This document shows, in pieces, positions 1 to 11,397 of a stretch of DNA of 64,000 bases. Both the position numbers and the translations under genes were made by a program. This DNA is from Steromphala cineraria. Its lineage: Eukaryota; Mollusca; Gastropoda; Trochida; Trochidae. Within the stretch, counting starts at the first letter, position 1. Every line of letters begins with the position of its first letter. The DNA lies in contig OU744731.1 of NCBI GenBank assembly GCA_916613615.1, positions 14,824,726 through 14,888,725 on the forward strand. Reading direction: 5' to 3'. Below the pieces are notes generated by a model. It was given only the letters and a program-made list of their open reading frames with translations, did no database searches and was not told the DNA's origin.

Positions 1-2169
1 AAACGCTGGGTATTTTCAAACGAAGGATAAACAAATTATGTATGCCATGTAAATTCGATTTCGAATGTGTGTTGATAAAAAAATTATTTGGAGAATTATT
101 ATTCATAATTTTAACCATGATGGCATGGAGCGTTTTGTACTGTGGTTGTCTAAACACTGTTGGGGTGCTAACATTGCTGTTTTCAGGTACTTTTTTGGTA
201 AAAATTATTTTGAAATTGAGCTTGAAATTCGGAAATGTATATCAGAAGTTTATTTGAGATACTGTTAATGAAAAACATCCACTTTGACTTTTCTGCATTG
301 ATATGTCTTCGCGTTATAACGTCTATAAATATGCAAAAAATGACCATTTTGGCTCTCCAATCTCGCTTATTGTAGGAGATAGCAAATTGATGATTTTTGT
401 ACACGCGTTTTCTATGGCGCCATGCAAAAACATCAACAAAAAATGATTCAAACAAGGCAAACATAGTTGAGTTGACTTCTAAGGAAACTTTGCCACTCTC
501 CTTCATTCACATTTATCTTACATGGAATAAAATATCCTGACATTTATGTTACCAGCGTTTCTTTTGCCCGTGAGTTTAGTATGTGTAACAATAAGCATCG
601 CAGTGTTTGGATTTAAAGCATATGTATTCGAGACGGTACAGACAGAGGGCTCATTGATCACTTTATATCAGTTTTCTAAACATTTATCATACAACTTGTT
701 CTACCTAGCTTGTCAAAGTGAATGATGTATATTATCATTAACCATCTATTCATGAAATCAAAAGGAGTTTAAAAATAATGTTGTTCGGTTTTGCGTTCAG
801 AGTTAGGGAAAACATATGTAATACATGATAATAAAGTATGTTCTTAGTTTGAACTTAGGAATTTCTGTTTTTTTCTGGGCTGTATCGGTTTCAACATTTC
901 TTTCCATTTTTGTATCTTCACATATCTGATTTGCTTCGCGTTATACCATTTCATATCTAATCGTATTAGTCTACTTCATATCCTTTAGGACCAATGATGT
1001 CCTGAATCATATCACCTTCCCTCCTCTGGGAATACATGAAAATAACACTTCATCATGGAATATGAAAGATATCATTGACAAATTCTTATTAACTTTACAT
1101 ATTACGCCAGAAGCAGCAAATCTATTCACTTACAGGAACATAGTTTTCATATGCTCAGTAACAATTTATTTCACTTATCGATACCTTAATTCTATCATAA
1201 AAATAAGTGTGTTTATTTTCCGTTTGATTATTAAGATTAATTCAATATTTGATAGACATAATATGGTACAAATTAAATGTGTATCGATGCAGTTTGGCAT
1301 CAAATCAATGATCTGCCTCATGTTCCTGTCTTAGAGAGGAATCTTTTCAAATATTCAATATTAGATATTTAAGGAATACAATGCAAAATCCATTACCAAT
1401 CCTAGTATTTTTTAAGTGAAAAAATTGAATAAACACCATGCTGTTTTCTGTAAAAAAAAAATTAACAAATTTAAAAAGAGACTTTGTCAGTAGATAGTTT
1501 TTTTTCTGTCAAAGAACTTGCCAACTCCGATTTCATATTATTGTAATCCACAGCAGTAAAACATCCGAGGTCATTGTTCTATTTATATTTTGTTTATTCT
1601 GTACTGTTTATGTCAGAGATGATTCATTGTCAACAGCAACTATTGACTCTTGCCATAAATAAGTACAAATATTGTCTCTATTTGGGTTAGAACAACTAAC
1701 TAATTTATTCCTCGGAGCACGGTCGGTTGCATTAATCCTAACCCGTATGAGTCAGTGTTCTCAACTAAAAAAATGAAACCAGTAAGACATTCTGACTACG
1801 AATAATAAACAAAAGCAAATATATCTAATTGCCATTTTCTAAGTCGAGGAAATATTCTCAGGAATATGATATTGCTTCATGACTATGACTAAAAATAATT
1901 ATTGCCGATTTTATATCATTGGCAGTGATTGTGATCATTTTCACCTGTTATTTCCATCTATCAAATATCCGTTTCAGTGAAAAAGTGGTTTTGGTATTAA
2001 ATGAATAACAAAAGATATAATCGAGCCTAAAAGGATTCTTTATAGCAAAAAATTACTACTCGATGGATATGGGTATGCATAGAATATCACAAGTGCATAT
2101 ACAATAATCGGCACAACATTTGTTATCTTTTAATGACGTCCTCCTACAATAATCAAAACTATTACAAAC
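1..2169. other. AT-rich stretch, no gene seen
   Basis: Only short chance reading frames (up to 107 codons) without recognisable domains, splice context or homology to families I know. It is downstream of the receptor gene. Confidence 0.5.
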
Positions 2170-2175
2170 TTTATT
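2170..2175 (-). promoter_or_regulatory. Candidate polyadenylation signal of the receptor
   Basis: TTTATT on the plus strand reads AATAAA on the minus strand, about 410 nt past the receptor stop codon. Such hexamers are frequent in AT-rich DNA, so this is only a candidate. Confidence 0.25.
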
Positions 2176-2585
2176 AATCACCTATAAGTACTTGGTCATG
2201 TACTGTCAGAAAGACATTTTGAACGCTACATTATTCAAGCGAATGTTACTTTGCTACTTTGATAAGCATCATATATGAACAATTCATACATGGGAAACAC
2301 CAGACAGGTATTGACAGGGTACGCCCAATGACACTTACATGAATTGTAAGGGATAATAAACTACTTCTAGTTCGTATTCAAACCATCGAGTTGCTGTGCA
2401 CATATGAAATTTGCAAAGACAATTGTACTTTCCTTCAACTACATTGTTAATTGGTTGCATACCAGTTATAGCCTGCGCGTGTATATTTGTTAAGTATATC
2501 TTTCAACTTTCTATACAGTAGGTACCATAAAAATGTTGCATATAGTGTGGCAGCACCTAGAACTATTTTTACAACTGACTGATTG

Positions 2586-2805
2586 TTATGTGTTTTGGTA
2601 CTGCTGGTGCTGAATGACGTCATAGTCTTTGCTCCCAGGCATAAGTCCAGAGTCCAGAACAGCGTAGTCGTTGTTATAGACGTGTCTACTGGACTGCTCA
2701 TGTTCAGAGTCATCGGTAGGTTCTGTGGATCTGAAGCTTATTTGAGTGTTATGACTTGCTGTCTGGATCGGTGCCCTTTCCCCTGCACGCTTCACCCACT
2801 GCAGT
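2586..2805 (-). CDS. Receptor exon 8: cytoplasmic tail with tyrosine motifs, stop codon
   Basis: The exon starts in phase 2 after ATTCCAG and runs 73 codons including the TAA. The tail is hydrophilic and carries four tyrosines: VYNND (Y419), DYAVL (Y423), DYDVI (Y437) and QYQNT (Y445). YAVL and YDVI are 10 residues apart, within ITAM spacing. Y419 and Y445 both have Asn at +2 (pYxN, a GRB2-type SH2 preference). On the minus strand the nearest clear AATAAA downstream that I noticed is at 2175-2170. Confidence 0.85.
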
Positions 2806-5800
2806 CTGGAATAAAGAAGAAGTACACTCAACGGTGACAGAAACATCTGCTCCCAAAGACATGATGTACTTATCCCTCATAGAGTGAACTATCTTGCAGT
2901 CTTGCTGGTGGATCAAGTGTGAATAACAATAGTTATATATCTATATATCAACATATCTATCAAAATCACATATGTATCATGGATGAGAGTTTTCAAAACC
3001 AATCTATCAACTTATCATAAGTTTTCATAAAGTTACTTCAGCATGTATCTCTGTTAGCCAGCTGTGTATTACTATTGTTATGCAAGCGCATATATCAATC
3101 AAGACTAAACCAACTTTCAAAGTATCCATTAAAGTTCATGTAACACATTACATTCCAACTCATTGAATAACACAAATAAAACATTATTCAAATTGGAGGA
3201 CTTTAAAGCTTCTTAGACTTTAATAAAATAGTAAGATTCATAGATATTTTATAGACAAATAATATTTTGAAAAATATTGCTTAGTCTTTTCCTTTATTAA
3301 TCATTTATGCTATTTAACCACTCCCACCTTATGCCTCTTCACCTTTGAAAAGTACCGGATGATGATGCTCAACATAATTTTGGATCATCAGTTGATGAGT
3401 AATGCAATTGTCATTTGCAGACATCTACTTCACTTGCTCACCTGCCACGTCTGATGAGAAGAATGTGAAGTCCAACAACCAACAGTAACACAACAAGAAG
3501 TGTCACGAAGATGCTTCCAACCACTGCTCCAACAGATGAAGACTCGTTAGGCTTGTCCGTGTCTGGTGTCGGGGTCAAAGTGTCCCGGTTGGTGGTGGTT
3601 GGGCTTGGCTGGACTTCTGAATATCAAATGGGTTATTGCTCTTACACCAATAGAAGAGTTCATTTGTATGGGCCCATGGCCCTGGTTTTCTCAATCCCTG
3701 TATAAATGCCGTATAAATGAAGGTCAATTATGGTAACCACAGTAGGTTCTCAGAGGCATCGTACCTATATGACTTTCATTGGTTCTGATTCAATTATAAG
3801 TGTTTTAGAAACAAACAAATTACAGATTTGCCTACCTGTTTCAATCTATAAGTTTGTGTTATGTTGTAATATTGCCAAATTAATCAGACTCTTCACTAAG
3901 CTTTGTAATGTACGACGTACTATTATCAAGTGAACTTGAAAAGTATCATGTAGAGTGTTCATTGCTTTAAAATGTGCTTATTACAAGTACCCGAAATGCT
4001 CGACAACCTCTCCATGTATTCAACAGACAATAAGGGTTGCTGTGTTTTGTTGTAAGGGAAATGACTTTGTAATCAGGTTATATTTTCTTCACGATAATGG
4101 TTAAATGAAAATGTCAGGATATCATCATTGACAACACTAAAGAAAAACACGCGTTCCGTAAATGAACTAAATTTGCAACAAAACGTATCTCTGCGAATAC
4201 TGCCACCAAACAACCAGACGGAATAATCGGTAACTTGAAATAAACAGCATTTGAGATTGACATTGTGCTTTTTAATAAGGGCTTCTGAAATTTAAATATT
4301 TTGCATTGGCAATGTTTTCCTTCTTTTTCCGACCAGTAACAAATTCTTTTTTGGGCAGTCAACGTATGTTGATACAATACATTTATTTGTAAATTTATAA
4401 GTGCTAAGAAATTAATGATATTTCTATGGTACAGATAAGTGAATGAGTTCTCTCTAAGTGAGAATAATATTAAGATGAAAGTCATGATTAAAAATATAAA
4501 AAAGATAGCAGTTTCAAATTTCCCCTTTTTCCAAAGAGATTATCATTCGAATGGACAATATTTAAGTCACTCACGGTTTGCACAATCCACACCTGTCCAT
4601 CCCATCTCACATCCATCAGGACACTGTCCAGTCTGAGGGTCACAAGTACGTGGTGAACTCACACAGTACCGAGAGCTACAGTTCTTCTCACAGTTCACCC
4701 CGTAGGTAACACCTGCAGAACATGCTGCGGGAACATAGAATGGTACTAGAGTTCAACAACATTTAAATGACAGAAACACATTCTTCTATCTGCAATCGAA
4801 TCGGTATTGTAATCTGTCGTTTTTTATCACCTCTTATGATACATTTGATTTTGATGTTTGCCTATATCCTTAATAAACTAAAGAATACTTTCTGAAACAT
4901 TTAGACTGTCCTTGATCAATTTGCGGCTTTTAGAGTTTATTCTGTATTCTGCCTTCATTGTGTTCTTATGCAATAAGATGTGTACCATTCACGTTGAGTG
5001 TACCAAATTAAAATACTAATATCATTACACAACTCCAGCGATGCTTCTAACATTAAGACAGGTAGGTTTGGTAGGTAAAACGAATCTTATTTGCTTCTGT
5101 CAAGTGGCGTTGCCAGATTCATAGACGTAGACGATTTACCAACCGAGTCGATATTTTCTTCATTCTGCTACAGGTAAAGGTTGCAAACGTTATAATCAAC
5201 AACTGTAATGTATGTTTCAAATAAAGACTTACCTTCTATACAGTCTGCTCCCTGGTACCCAGTTTGACAGCCGCCAACACACTGACCAGTCCTCCGATCA
5301 CATTGCGATGAGGGGTCACTACACTTCCGGTCAAGGCAGAGCTGTCTGCAACCGGGTCCATAGAAACCAGCCTCGCATTCTGTGTAAACGTATTAATATC
5401 AGTGAAATGTGTATAGTAGGTTTCTATTCAGTTCAAGAGAATATGTACATAAGGTATACAGTCACTTTGGTTACTCTAGCACCTTTTATCGCTTTATTAG
5501 TTATAAGAAGCATACTCATCTATTTATCTTTCATTTTCCTCTCTATTAAGTGACAAGAAACCTTGTACCAACCTAAAACTACATTTCATTACATTCGGTG
5601 AGAGAACTTTCAATGAAGGAACCTCTTTCACGTCCGTATATACTGAACTCTTTATGTCAATTTACCAATTAAAATATTGAAATGCACCTGAGTCTGAATC
5701 TGTATATAAAATGATTACTAGGAACATAAAGACTAAGTAGAATGGACAAACACAAACTGTTTGTACCTTTTCAACACAATAGTGATAACTCCTGTCCTTC

Positions 5801-8800
5801 ATTCATAGGTAATTGCCCTTAATTTGTACATGTTTAGTTAGAATATTGCAATATTGGATTAAGATTATTTTATATAACCCAAATAGACATATAGTGTTAA
5901 TATATAAGTATCTTCTGGATCTCGCAGAAACAAATCCTAGTATAGAGACATGGGTAAGACTTGTTAAGAAACTACTTTTTAATTATGGATATGGGTATGT
6001 GTGGTTGAACCAATTTTTAATTAATCCAAATGGCTTTTTAATAGAATTTAAGCAAAGAGTTATTGATGTACATTCCCAACAGTGGCATCACCAGCTTAGC
6101 AGTTTAAGTGATACTCGTTGTTATCTTAATATAAAGGACTGTCTCAAGTGAAATGTATTTAGATGATATTACTAACAAGAAATTTAGAATTGCTCTTACA
6201 CGATTTAGGTTAATGATAGAGAAGGGTAGATGGGCCCAGAATAGATTAGAAATTGCTCAACGAATATGTAGATACTGTTCGAATGAAGTAGAAGACGAGT
6301 TTCATGTATTATTGATATGTCCTACTTTCAATAATGTCAGGAATATTTATATACCTAGCTACTACCATAGACGTCCTAGTTTGTTTACATTCCAAGAACT
6401 TCTAAATAGTGATTGTAAAAGTGTTAATTTTAATTTAGCGAAATATGTGTATCTTGTACTGAAGTCATTTAAATAATATGTTGAACCATAGCATTCTTAG
6501 GCTTTGCTATATATACTTACTATCATTAAAAATATGTATTCTGTTCACAATGCTGAGAATTGTTGGTTTACAAAATTGTATTTTTTTGACCGATTGGTCT
6601 AATAAAGAATCTGTCTGTCTGTCTGTCTGTGTTCTATTTAATTAAATGAAAAGAAATTGCTAAATTAATAGATACATCGCTAAATGAATAAAAACATTCA
6701 AATGTACTATTTATTGTCACTTTCTCAGAGGACAATTTCACACTGTTGACTTTCACGATGTCAAACATGACCATCTCTGACTGTCTCGCTCACCCAGAGT
6801 GCAGTCAACTTGCACCCATCCAGGTTCACAGCCGTTATCACATGTTCCGATCAGACGGTCACATGACGAGGGAGAGGCCGTCTTGCACTTCCGGTCGGTA
6901 CACTGTTTGTCACAGGCTTCCCCATAGTAACCGTCATCACAGTTTTGTACTATAGAGAAAATGGTGGACAAAAGTCATCCTAGATACCACGCTCAAAAAG
7001 ATATTAAAATCTACGTTGAAACGGCAACCTTTTAAGAAAGGAGTTCTATATTCATATACATAGTTTTCATTATTTACTATAAGAATTTCATATAAATCTG
7101 TTCAATACATATTACGAAAGGAGTGTTGAAAACTCCAACTCAAAGGTTTTGATTTATTTTAAAGTCAATTTATTAATTCGATATTCAACATTCACGATTT
7201 ATGTACAATTTCATTGGCGGATCGAGAGGAGTACCCCTCCAAGAGAGTTCCAAATATAGATAATAAACAAAACATTTCAAAATTTGCGCATGTTTCTTTT
7301 ATGGCGTACCCTCCGCAAACGAAAATCCTGGATCCGCCTCTGAATTAATTAAGGCGAAAGTGGACATGTGCACGCAGGTATCTGCTGTGTCCCTTGATAT
7401 CAACCATCAATCAATTTGTTACAATCCGCGCAATATTACACGGTTGAGGTATGGAAGGGAATGTGTGTCAAAAATGAAATCATGTTGACATTTGTAAAAT
7501 GTAACTTGTAGCATTGCTAAATGTGTATATTATTCTTATCATTTTTAACAAAAGAGTTTCGACTTTTACATTTCTATAATTACAATTCAACTTTGTAAAG
7601 TTGGGAACAGCAAGTTGAGATTTACAGGATTGAAATGTTAGTTTTGCGAACATGGACTTGTCTTTTCGAAAATTGCATGGTTGAGAACGACATGTTACAT
7701 CTTCCGACTTACGAGTCTACATGATTTCATTTTTGGCATACATACCTTTTGAGCCTGAGCAAATACGAAGTCCGTATCAAACCTAATTTGCATACGATTT
7801 GTTAGAACAATTAACCCTTGCTCAGACGTCAAAAAAGTTCAATTAAACTGTTAACGATTGTCACGGGGCGTTGTCATTCATCTGTCCTTGCTGAACTTAT
7901 CTTAATACATGCTTCTTATTGTGCATTTTTACCAATGGTCATGATATATTAGTAAATTTGAAATGGCTTTCTAAACAATCTTATCAAAGCCATGTGTATT
8001 TATTTCTTCAGGTCGAAGTTCGTGTGCATAAAACTTGGCAGTTGTGAACAATAGGAAATTAAGTTAACTTATCCATATTTACAAATGATAATTGTATTTT
8101 TTTCAGTTATATATGGGATCGACATGCAAATTCGAGATTCGAGCAGATCGATTGCAACCGTTCACCTAATTGCAAAAGTAGGACGGCATTATGACCTGTT
8201 CTGGTTGCACAAATAACTTTAAACTGGTTACACAACACTTTCTCTTGTGATCAGAACACGTGTATTACAAAAACCTTTAGTCACTCTCACCAAGAACTTC
8301 AAGTTCTCCAAAGTCGAGCATCGGTCCAGCACCATCGTTGTCTGTATTGGTGTATATTAAGAGATAACGCCATCTACCAGGACAGGTGGTACTGTATATA
8401 GAGTTTATATTAGTTCCATCTGCCCTCCCGGTAACAGTGTGACATAGCTGGTCACTTCGTCCTTGACCAGAGAATGGACGCGTAGACGTGTACAGCTTCA
8501 CCCCATTACGTCTTGTAATATCTGAAAACAAAAGGTATATTTGTTCCATTATGAAACATGCATCCTCAGGCGGCTAGGCCAAATCTTTCGAAGCTCACCA
8601 TTTATCATAGGTTGAGTATTCATATGTACACGTTTTAATCTCTGTTACAACTTGTCAGAAACAACTTGTGGGTGAATTAGGAATAAACATGTTTCCAACA
8701 ATATTTGAGTAATTCGCCATGTGATCGTTGCCACGCTAAAGAACATTGACAGATCAGGGAGAAATGGATCGATAGGATGAGGGAACAGACGGAAAGGCAA

Positions 8801-11397
8801 AGGGGGAAAAGTCGGCATGTTGATAACACAGGCCCCTGGGTCATAAAAAATGCTAAATCGCCCGCTGATAATGTAAAATCCAAAATGACTCTTTTAACTT
8901 AGTGAATCAAATCTTTCAAAATGAGTTTATCTGTAATGTTCAACCATTAATTGTTTGAATTCTAGGAGACATGTCAACGAAGCTGCAAAACCCTTGGAAG
9001 CATTTAGTGTTTGTGGATTATGAACTGACATAACGCTCTCATTTAAAAAAAACCCAATTTGTCTCATATACAAGAGGAACCAGAAAGAGCATCGATTTAG
9101 TTTTCCAGACCTCAGACATCGCTGGTAAGAATCATGATAATTTATTCACATTCACCAACGTACAGTCTGTCCTGAAGTAGATCTTCACAGTAGCGTCCAC
9201 CACGTCCTTCATCAGATCAACCTTCCACCATGCAAAGGCTTGATGCTCTGCTGTATGGATGACGTTCGGCCATTTTGACCTTGTGTCTCCATTTAAAACT
9301 CCACCTGCTTTAAGAATGCTAAACTCGTAGGAAGAACTCATACTGGCTGGCTTGTTCAGGGCGACGTTCACCATTGCACCTGCAGAAAAGGGCTTATCAT
9401 TTAAACTAAGTGAACGTTTCTTGACCATTCTGAAATGAGTTAAAATACAGTTGATATGCAGCAATCTTCACGCATTTGGTATATTGATAACCAAGGTTTG
9501 AAATCATTTTAGCTCATCCTAGGCTTTAAGGTCCGTCCGTCCATTAACTTTGTGCATATTCGACTTCTTCTACAGAAGCATGAGGCCTAGAAAGCTGAAA
9601 TTTTGTGTACAGACTCATTGGCTCGGGAGGATTTAACAATGTAGCTGTGGTGGCCCTGTGGCCCCTAATAATTTAGGGCCACAGGGCCACGCCTTAAAAA
9701 ACTAGTTTCATCTTCTTCTCCAGTAGCATATGCATATGGCGTAAAACACTGAAATCGTGTGTAGAAACTCCTACTGATGAGGATTGATTACAGTTTTGGT
9801 GTCCATATGGCCCCTAAAACGGACTTGGGGAATCTTTGGATCCTATACCCTAATTCAGCAATTAAATATTTGAACAAGTACCATTTCTGAATTGATTACC
9901 GGAATCTGAAATCACATCACCTATATTCTTCATTTTAGGATTGGTGACCCTGTGGGCCCTAAAAATGGTGAACACATTGCCCGCACTCAACAGGCTAATT
10001 GAATATGAAGCTTGATGCGCTATAGAGCCAATGGCTCTATTTCTTAACGGTTGGTTTGTTTATTTTACCAAGTTATGCAAAGGAAGAAAGATTATATACT
10101 AAGCTAGATACTTCAGCCGTAAAATAAACAAGTTTAAACTCTCCAAGTCCTTTCAACATTGAAACTAGTCCAATTCAAGGTTACCTTCAATCACCGTCCA
10201 TATACAACGATCTCAATGCTTATACCGAGAAAGACATTTCATACAAAATAACATACACACAAACACTATTCAAACCCTTTTGAAATCTAGACTAGTGCTA
10301 TTCAATACAATCGATACAAGTTTGTTAAAAACACAGTAACACATTATGAACAAGTGAGCCTCGTTTATAGCCGAGATATCAACAGTGTTGAATGCATTTA
10401 CATGTCAGGACTAAACATATTTTGCAATATATATGAAATTAGATTGTTTCTAATTGTTTCTAATTTTCTCGACGGTGTGAAATATATTCATGTCAAAACG
10501 TTTGACAGCGTAACCAGTACGAATACATTTAAAGGGTCAGTAGCACGTTTTTTGATAATTTTATATTTTAAAAATAATAATTGATAATTGTAAGTTATTG
10601 CTACATGTATTATATTGACAGTGTCAACAATTATTATTATTATTATTATATGGATATTTATATAGCGCGCATATCCAACCACTCGTGGTTGCTCAAGGCG
10701 CTTACATTTTCCCCTGGTCAATGGCATTCTTTCACCGTCCGATAATTTTTCCAATTCAACAATCACATTACACAAGCCAATCATCCATAGTCAGAGGACA
10801 AAGTATGAAAATTCACATACAATCTACTGTCAGCCATTTCTTGTGAACACCTTCAATTCATTTTGAGTAAGAAAAATGAATCGCATGGCTAAACTATATG
10901 TTATGTTATTGAATTATTACTGCTCAATTTTTTAGTTAAAATACATTGTCTTTCAATTGGAACCATTTATTTTCATTTTCCTGACATAACATTATATACC
11001 CCCTGAAAACGTGCTACTGCCCCTTTAAGAGATCGTTGTTTGCATAATTCAGTGTAAGTAACAAAGGACACAAATCCCTTCCTCTATCCATAACAGTGAT
11101 AACGATTATTTGAAAGATTCAAAACTTTTATTCAAGTTAACTCAAATGAAATTAAAATCTCCCCTGAGGCCCCCTCGTGTTTCTAGAATTATGCCCTTCC
11201 TCGCGCAAAGAGGACATTATATTATGTCCTTCCTCCTTTGCCATGATGTTTAAAAGGACACGTCTAGGATAGTTCCCATTCGGATTACTTACAAAAATGC
11301 CTATCATAGCGTAGATAGAAACGAGAAATGACAAAGAAAGATTACCTGAAGCCAGATGTAAGACAAAACAACTCATGATTGAGAATTCAGCTGCCAT
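2586..11397 (-). CDS. F-type lectin / EGF-repeat transmembrane receptor with ITAM-like tail (spliced, 8 coding exons)
   Basis: Coding exons in transcript order (minus strand) are 11397-11346, 9379-9164, 8521-8291, 6949-6794, 5379-5233, 4724-4575, 3616-3442 and 2805-2586. They sum to 1347 nt, giving 448 residues plus a TAA stop, and every junction is GT-AG and in phase. Order of parts: signal peptide (1-18), F-type lectin domain (about 20-166), three EGF-like modules (167-318), a Thr/Pro-rich stalk (about 320-345), a transmembrane helix (about 347-370) followed by an RR stop-transfer motif, and a cytoplasmic tail (371-448) with YAVL at 423 and YDVI at 437. Known families: F-type lectins bind fucose, and MEGF10/Draper receptors combine EGF repeats with ITAM or NPxY tails and drive engulfment. 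Inferred role: a cell-surface receptor for fucosylated targets that signals through SH2 kinases. Not checked by transcript data; an additional alternative exon cannot be excluded. Confidence 0.85.
3442..3616 (-). CDS. Receptor exon 7: stalk and transmembrane segment
   Basis: The exon encodes a Thr/Pro-rich, probably O-glycosylated stalk, then a strongly hydrophobic stretch (AVVGSIFVTLLVVLLLVVGL and a few residues more) and basic RRGR at the cytoplasmic face. Acceptor ATTCAG, donor GTGAGC. Confidence 0.85.
4575..4724 (-). CDS. Receptor exon 6: EGF-like module 3
   Basis: A 50-codon phase 1-1 exon with the same eight-cysteine pattern (CSAGVTYGVNCEKNC at its start, GWTGVDC at its end). Acceptor CCCGCAG, donor GTGAGTG. 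The symmetrical phase of all three EGF exons fits exon shuffling. Confidence 0.87.
5233..5379 (-). CDS. Receptor exon 5: EGF-like module 2
   Basis: A 49-codon phase 1-1 exon reading CEAGFYGPGCRQLC, then RKC, QC, GQC, GGC and a last ADC, so it repeats the layout of the neighbouring EGF exons. Acceptor TACACAG, donor GTAAGT. Confidence 0.87.
5813..6630 (+). pseudogene. 3' end of a non-LTR (LINE-type) retrotransposon, frameshifted
   Basis: Two adjacent open stretches, 5813-6151 and 6153-6476 (shifted by one base), read as the C-terminal region of a LINE reverse-transcriptase polyprotein of the kind common in aquatic animals: LFNYGYGYVWLNQ, then FKQRVIDVHSQQWH, then ALTRFRLMIEKGRW, and the Cys-rich CRYC...EDEFHVLLICP motif. 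The element is 5'-truncated and lacks the polymerase core. After a stop it ends with AATAAA (6601) and a (TCTG)n tail, as expected for target-primed insertion. It lies in receptor intron 4 on the opposite strand and is not functional. Confidence 0.8.
6794..6949 (-). CDS. Receptor exon 4: EGF-like module 1
   Basis: A 52-codon, phase 1-1 exon with eight cysteines in the spacing of Draper/MEGF-type EGF repeats: CDDGYYGEACDKQC, then RKC, SSC, GTC, NGC and a final VDC. It follows the lectin directly. Acceptor CTATAG, donor GTGAGC. Confidence 0.85.
7212..7348. repeat. Small inverted-repeat element (GGCGGATC ends)
   Basis: TTGGCGGATCGAG at the left and GGATCCGCCTC at the right form short imperfect inverted ends in receptor intron 3. 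This pattern is seen in short non-autonomous DNA transposons. The ends are short, so the call is tentative. Confidence 0.35.
7459..7751. repeat. MITE-like element with about 30-bp inverted ends
   Basis: The left arm at 7459-7490 contains CAAAAATGAAATCATGT, and its inverse ACATGATTTCATTTTTGG lies at 7719-7736. The roughly 295-bp unit between has no coding content and sits in receptor intron 3. Confidence 0.55.
8291..8521 (-). CDS. Receptor exon 3: C-terminal half of the F-type lectin domain
   Basis: The exon completes YFRTDY-ITR-RNGVKLY, the sugar-contact motif RxDx4R. It continues with the Cys-containing region QLCHTVTG, the conserved RYLLIY strand, and the closing LDFGELEVLG. The donor GTGAGAGT is followed two codons later by an in-frame TAA, so read-through of the intron would give a soluble, secreted lectin truncated right after the domain. 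Confidence 0.88.
9164..9379 (-). CDS. Receptor exon 2: N-terminal half of the F-type lectin domain
   Basis: The exon begins AMVNVALNKPAS, the usual opening of F-type lectin (fucolectin) domains. It continues through a conserved His (in IHTAEH), WWKVDL, and the start of the RxD motif (YFRTD). The acceptor is TCTGCAG and the donor GTACGT. It enters in phase 1 and ends in phase 1, so its last codon is completed by exon 3. Confidence 0.88.
9511..10042 (+). mobile_element. Short Helentron/pearl-like element, family A
   Basis: Starts AGCTCATC, has a short CCGT run (9532-9543), two degenerate core units (GCCTAGAAAGCTGAAA), and ends in the hairpin AGAGCCAATGGCTCT. It is the same family as the 41.9 kb element, with fewer core units. 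It lies in receptor intron 1. Confidence 0.7.
10532..11025. mobile_element. TA-flanked MITE, family M, copy 1 (with nested insertion)
   Basis: The ends AAGGGTCAGTAGCACG and CGTGCTACTGCCCCTT are inverted repeats flanked by TA on both sides. About 10630-10745 is an inserted stretch starting with (ATT)n and containing ATATAGCGCGCATATCC and GCTCAAGGCGCTT, a dispersed motif that is not part of the other copies. It lies in receptor intron 1. Confidence 0.75.
11346..11397 (-). CDS. Receptor exon 1: start codon and signal peptide
   Basis: The ATG lies in a good context (CAACATGGC) and encodes MAAEFSIMSCFVLHLASG, a short N-region followed by a hydrophobic core and a small-residue cleavage site. The donor is GTAATC. 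The exon ends after one base of a Gly codon, which matches the phase of the lectin exon at 9379. A second in-frame Met further upstream is possible but is not needed for a signal peptide. Confidence 0.7.

Noticed and set aside
42..506. Overlapping 67-107 codon frames at the left edge
   Set aside because: Low-complexity, hydrophobic or lysine-rich translations on both strands of AT-rich DNA; no domains or splice context.
2447..2713. 88-codon minus-strand frame overlapping the last receptor exon
   Set aside because: Alternative frame of the exon; the other frame continues the receptor in phase and has the tyrosine motifs.
10630..10745. (ATT)n with the GCTCAAGGCGCTT motif as a separate SINE
   Set aside because: Only one copy is in the window, with no clear promoter boxes; reported as a nested insertion in the MITE instead.
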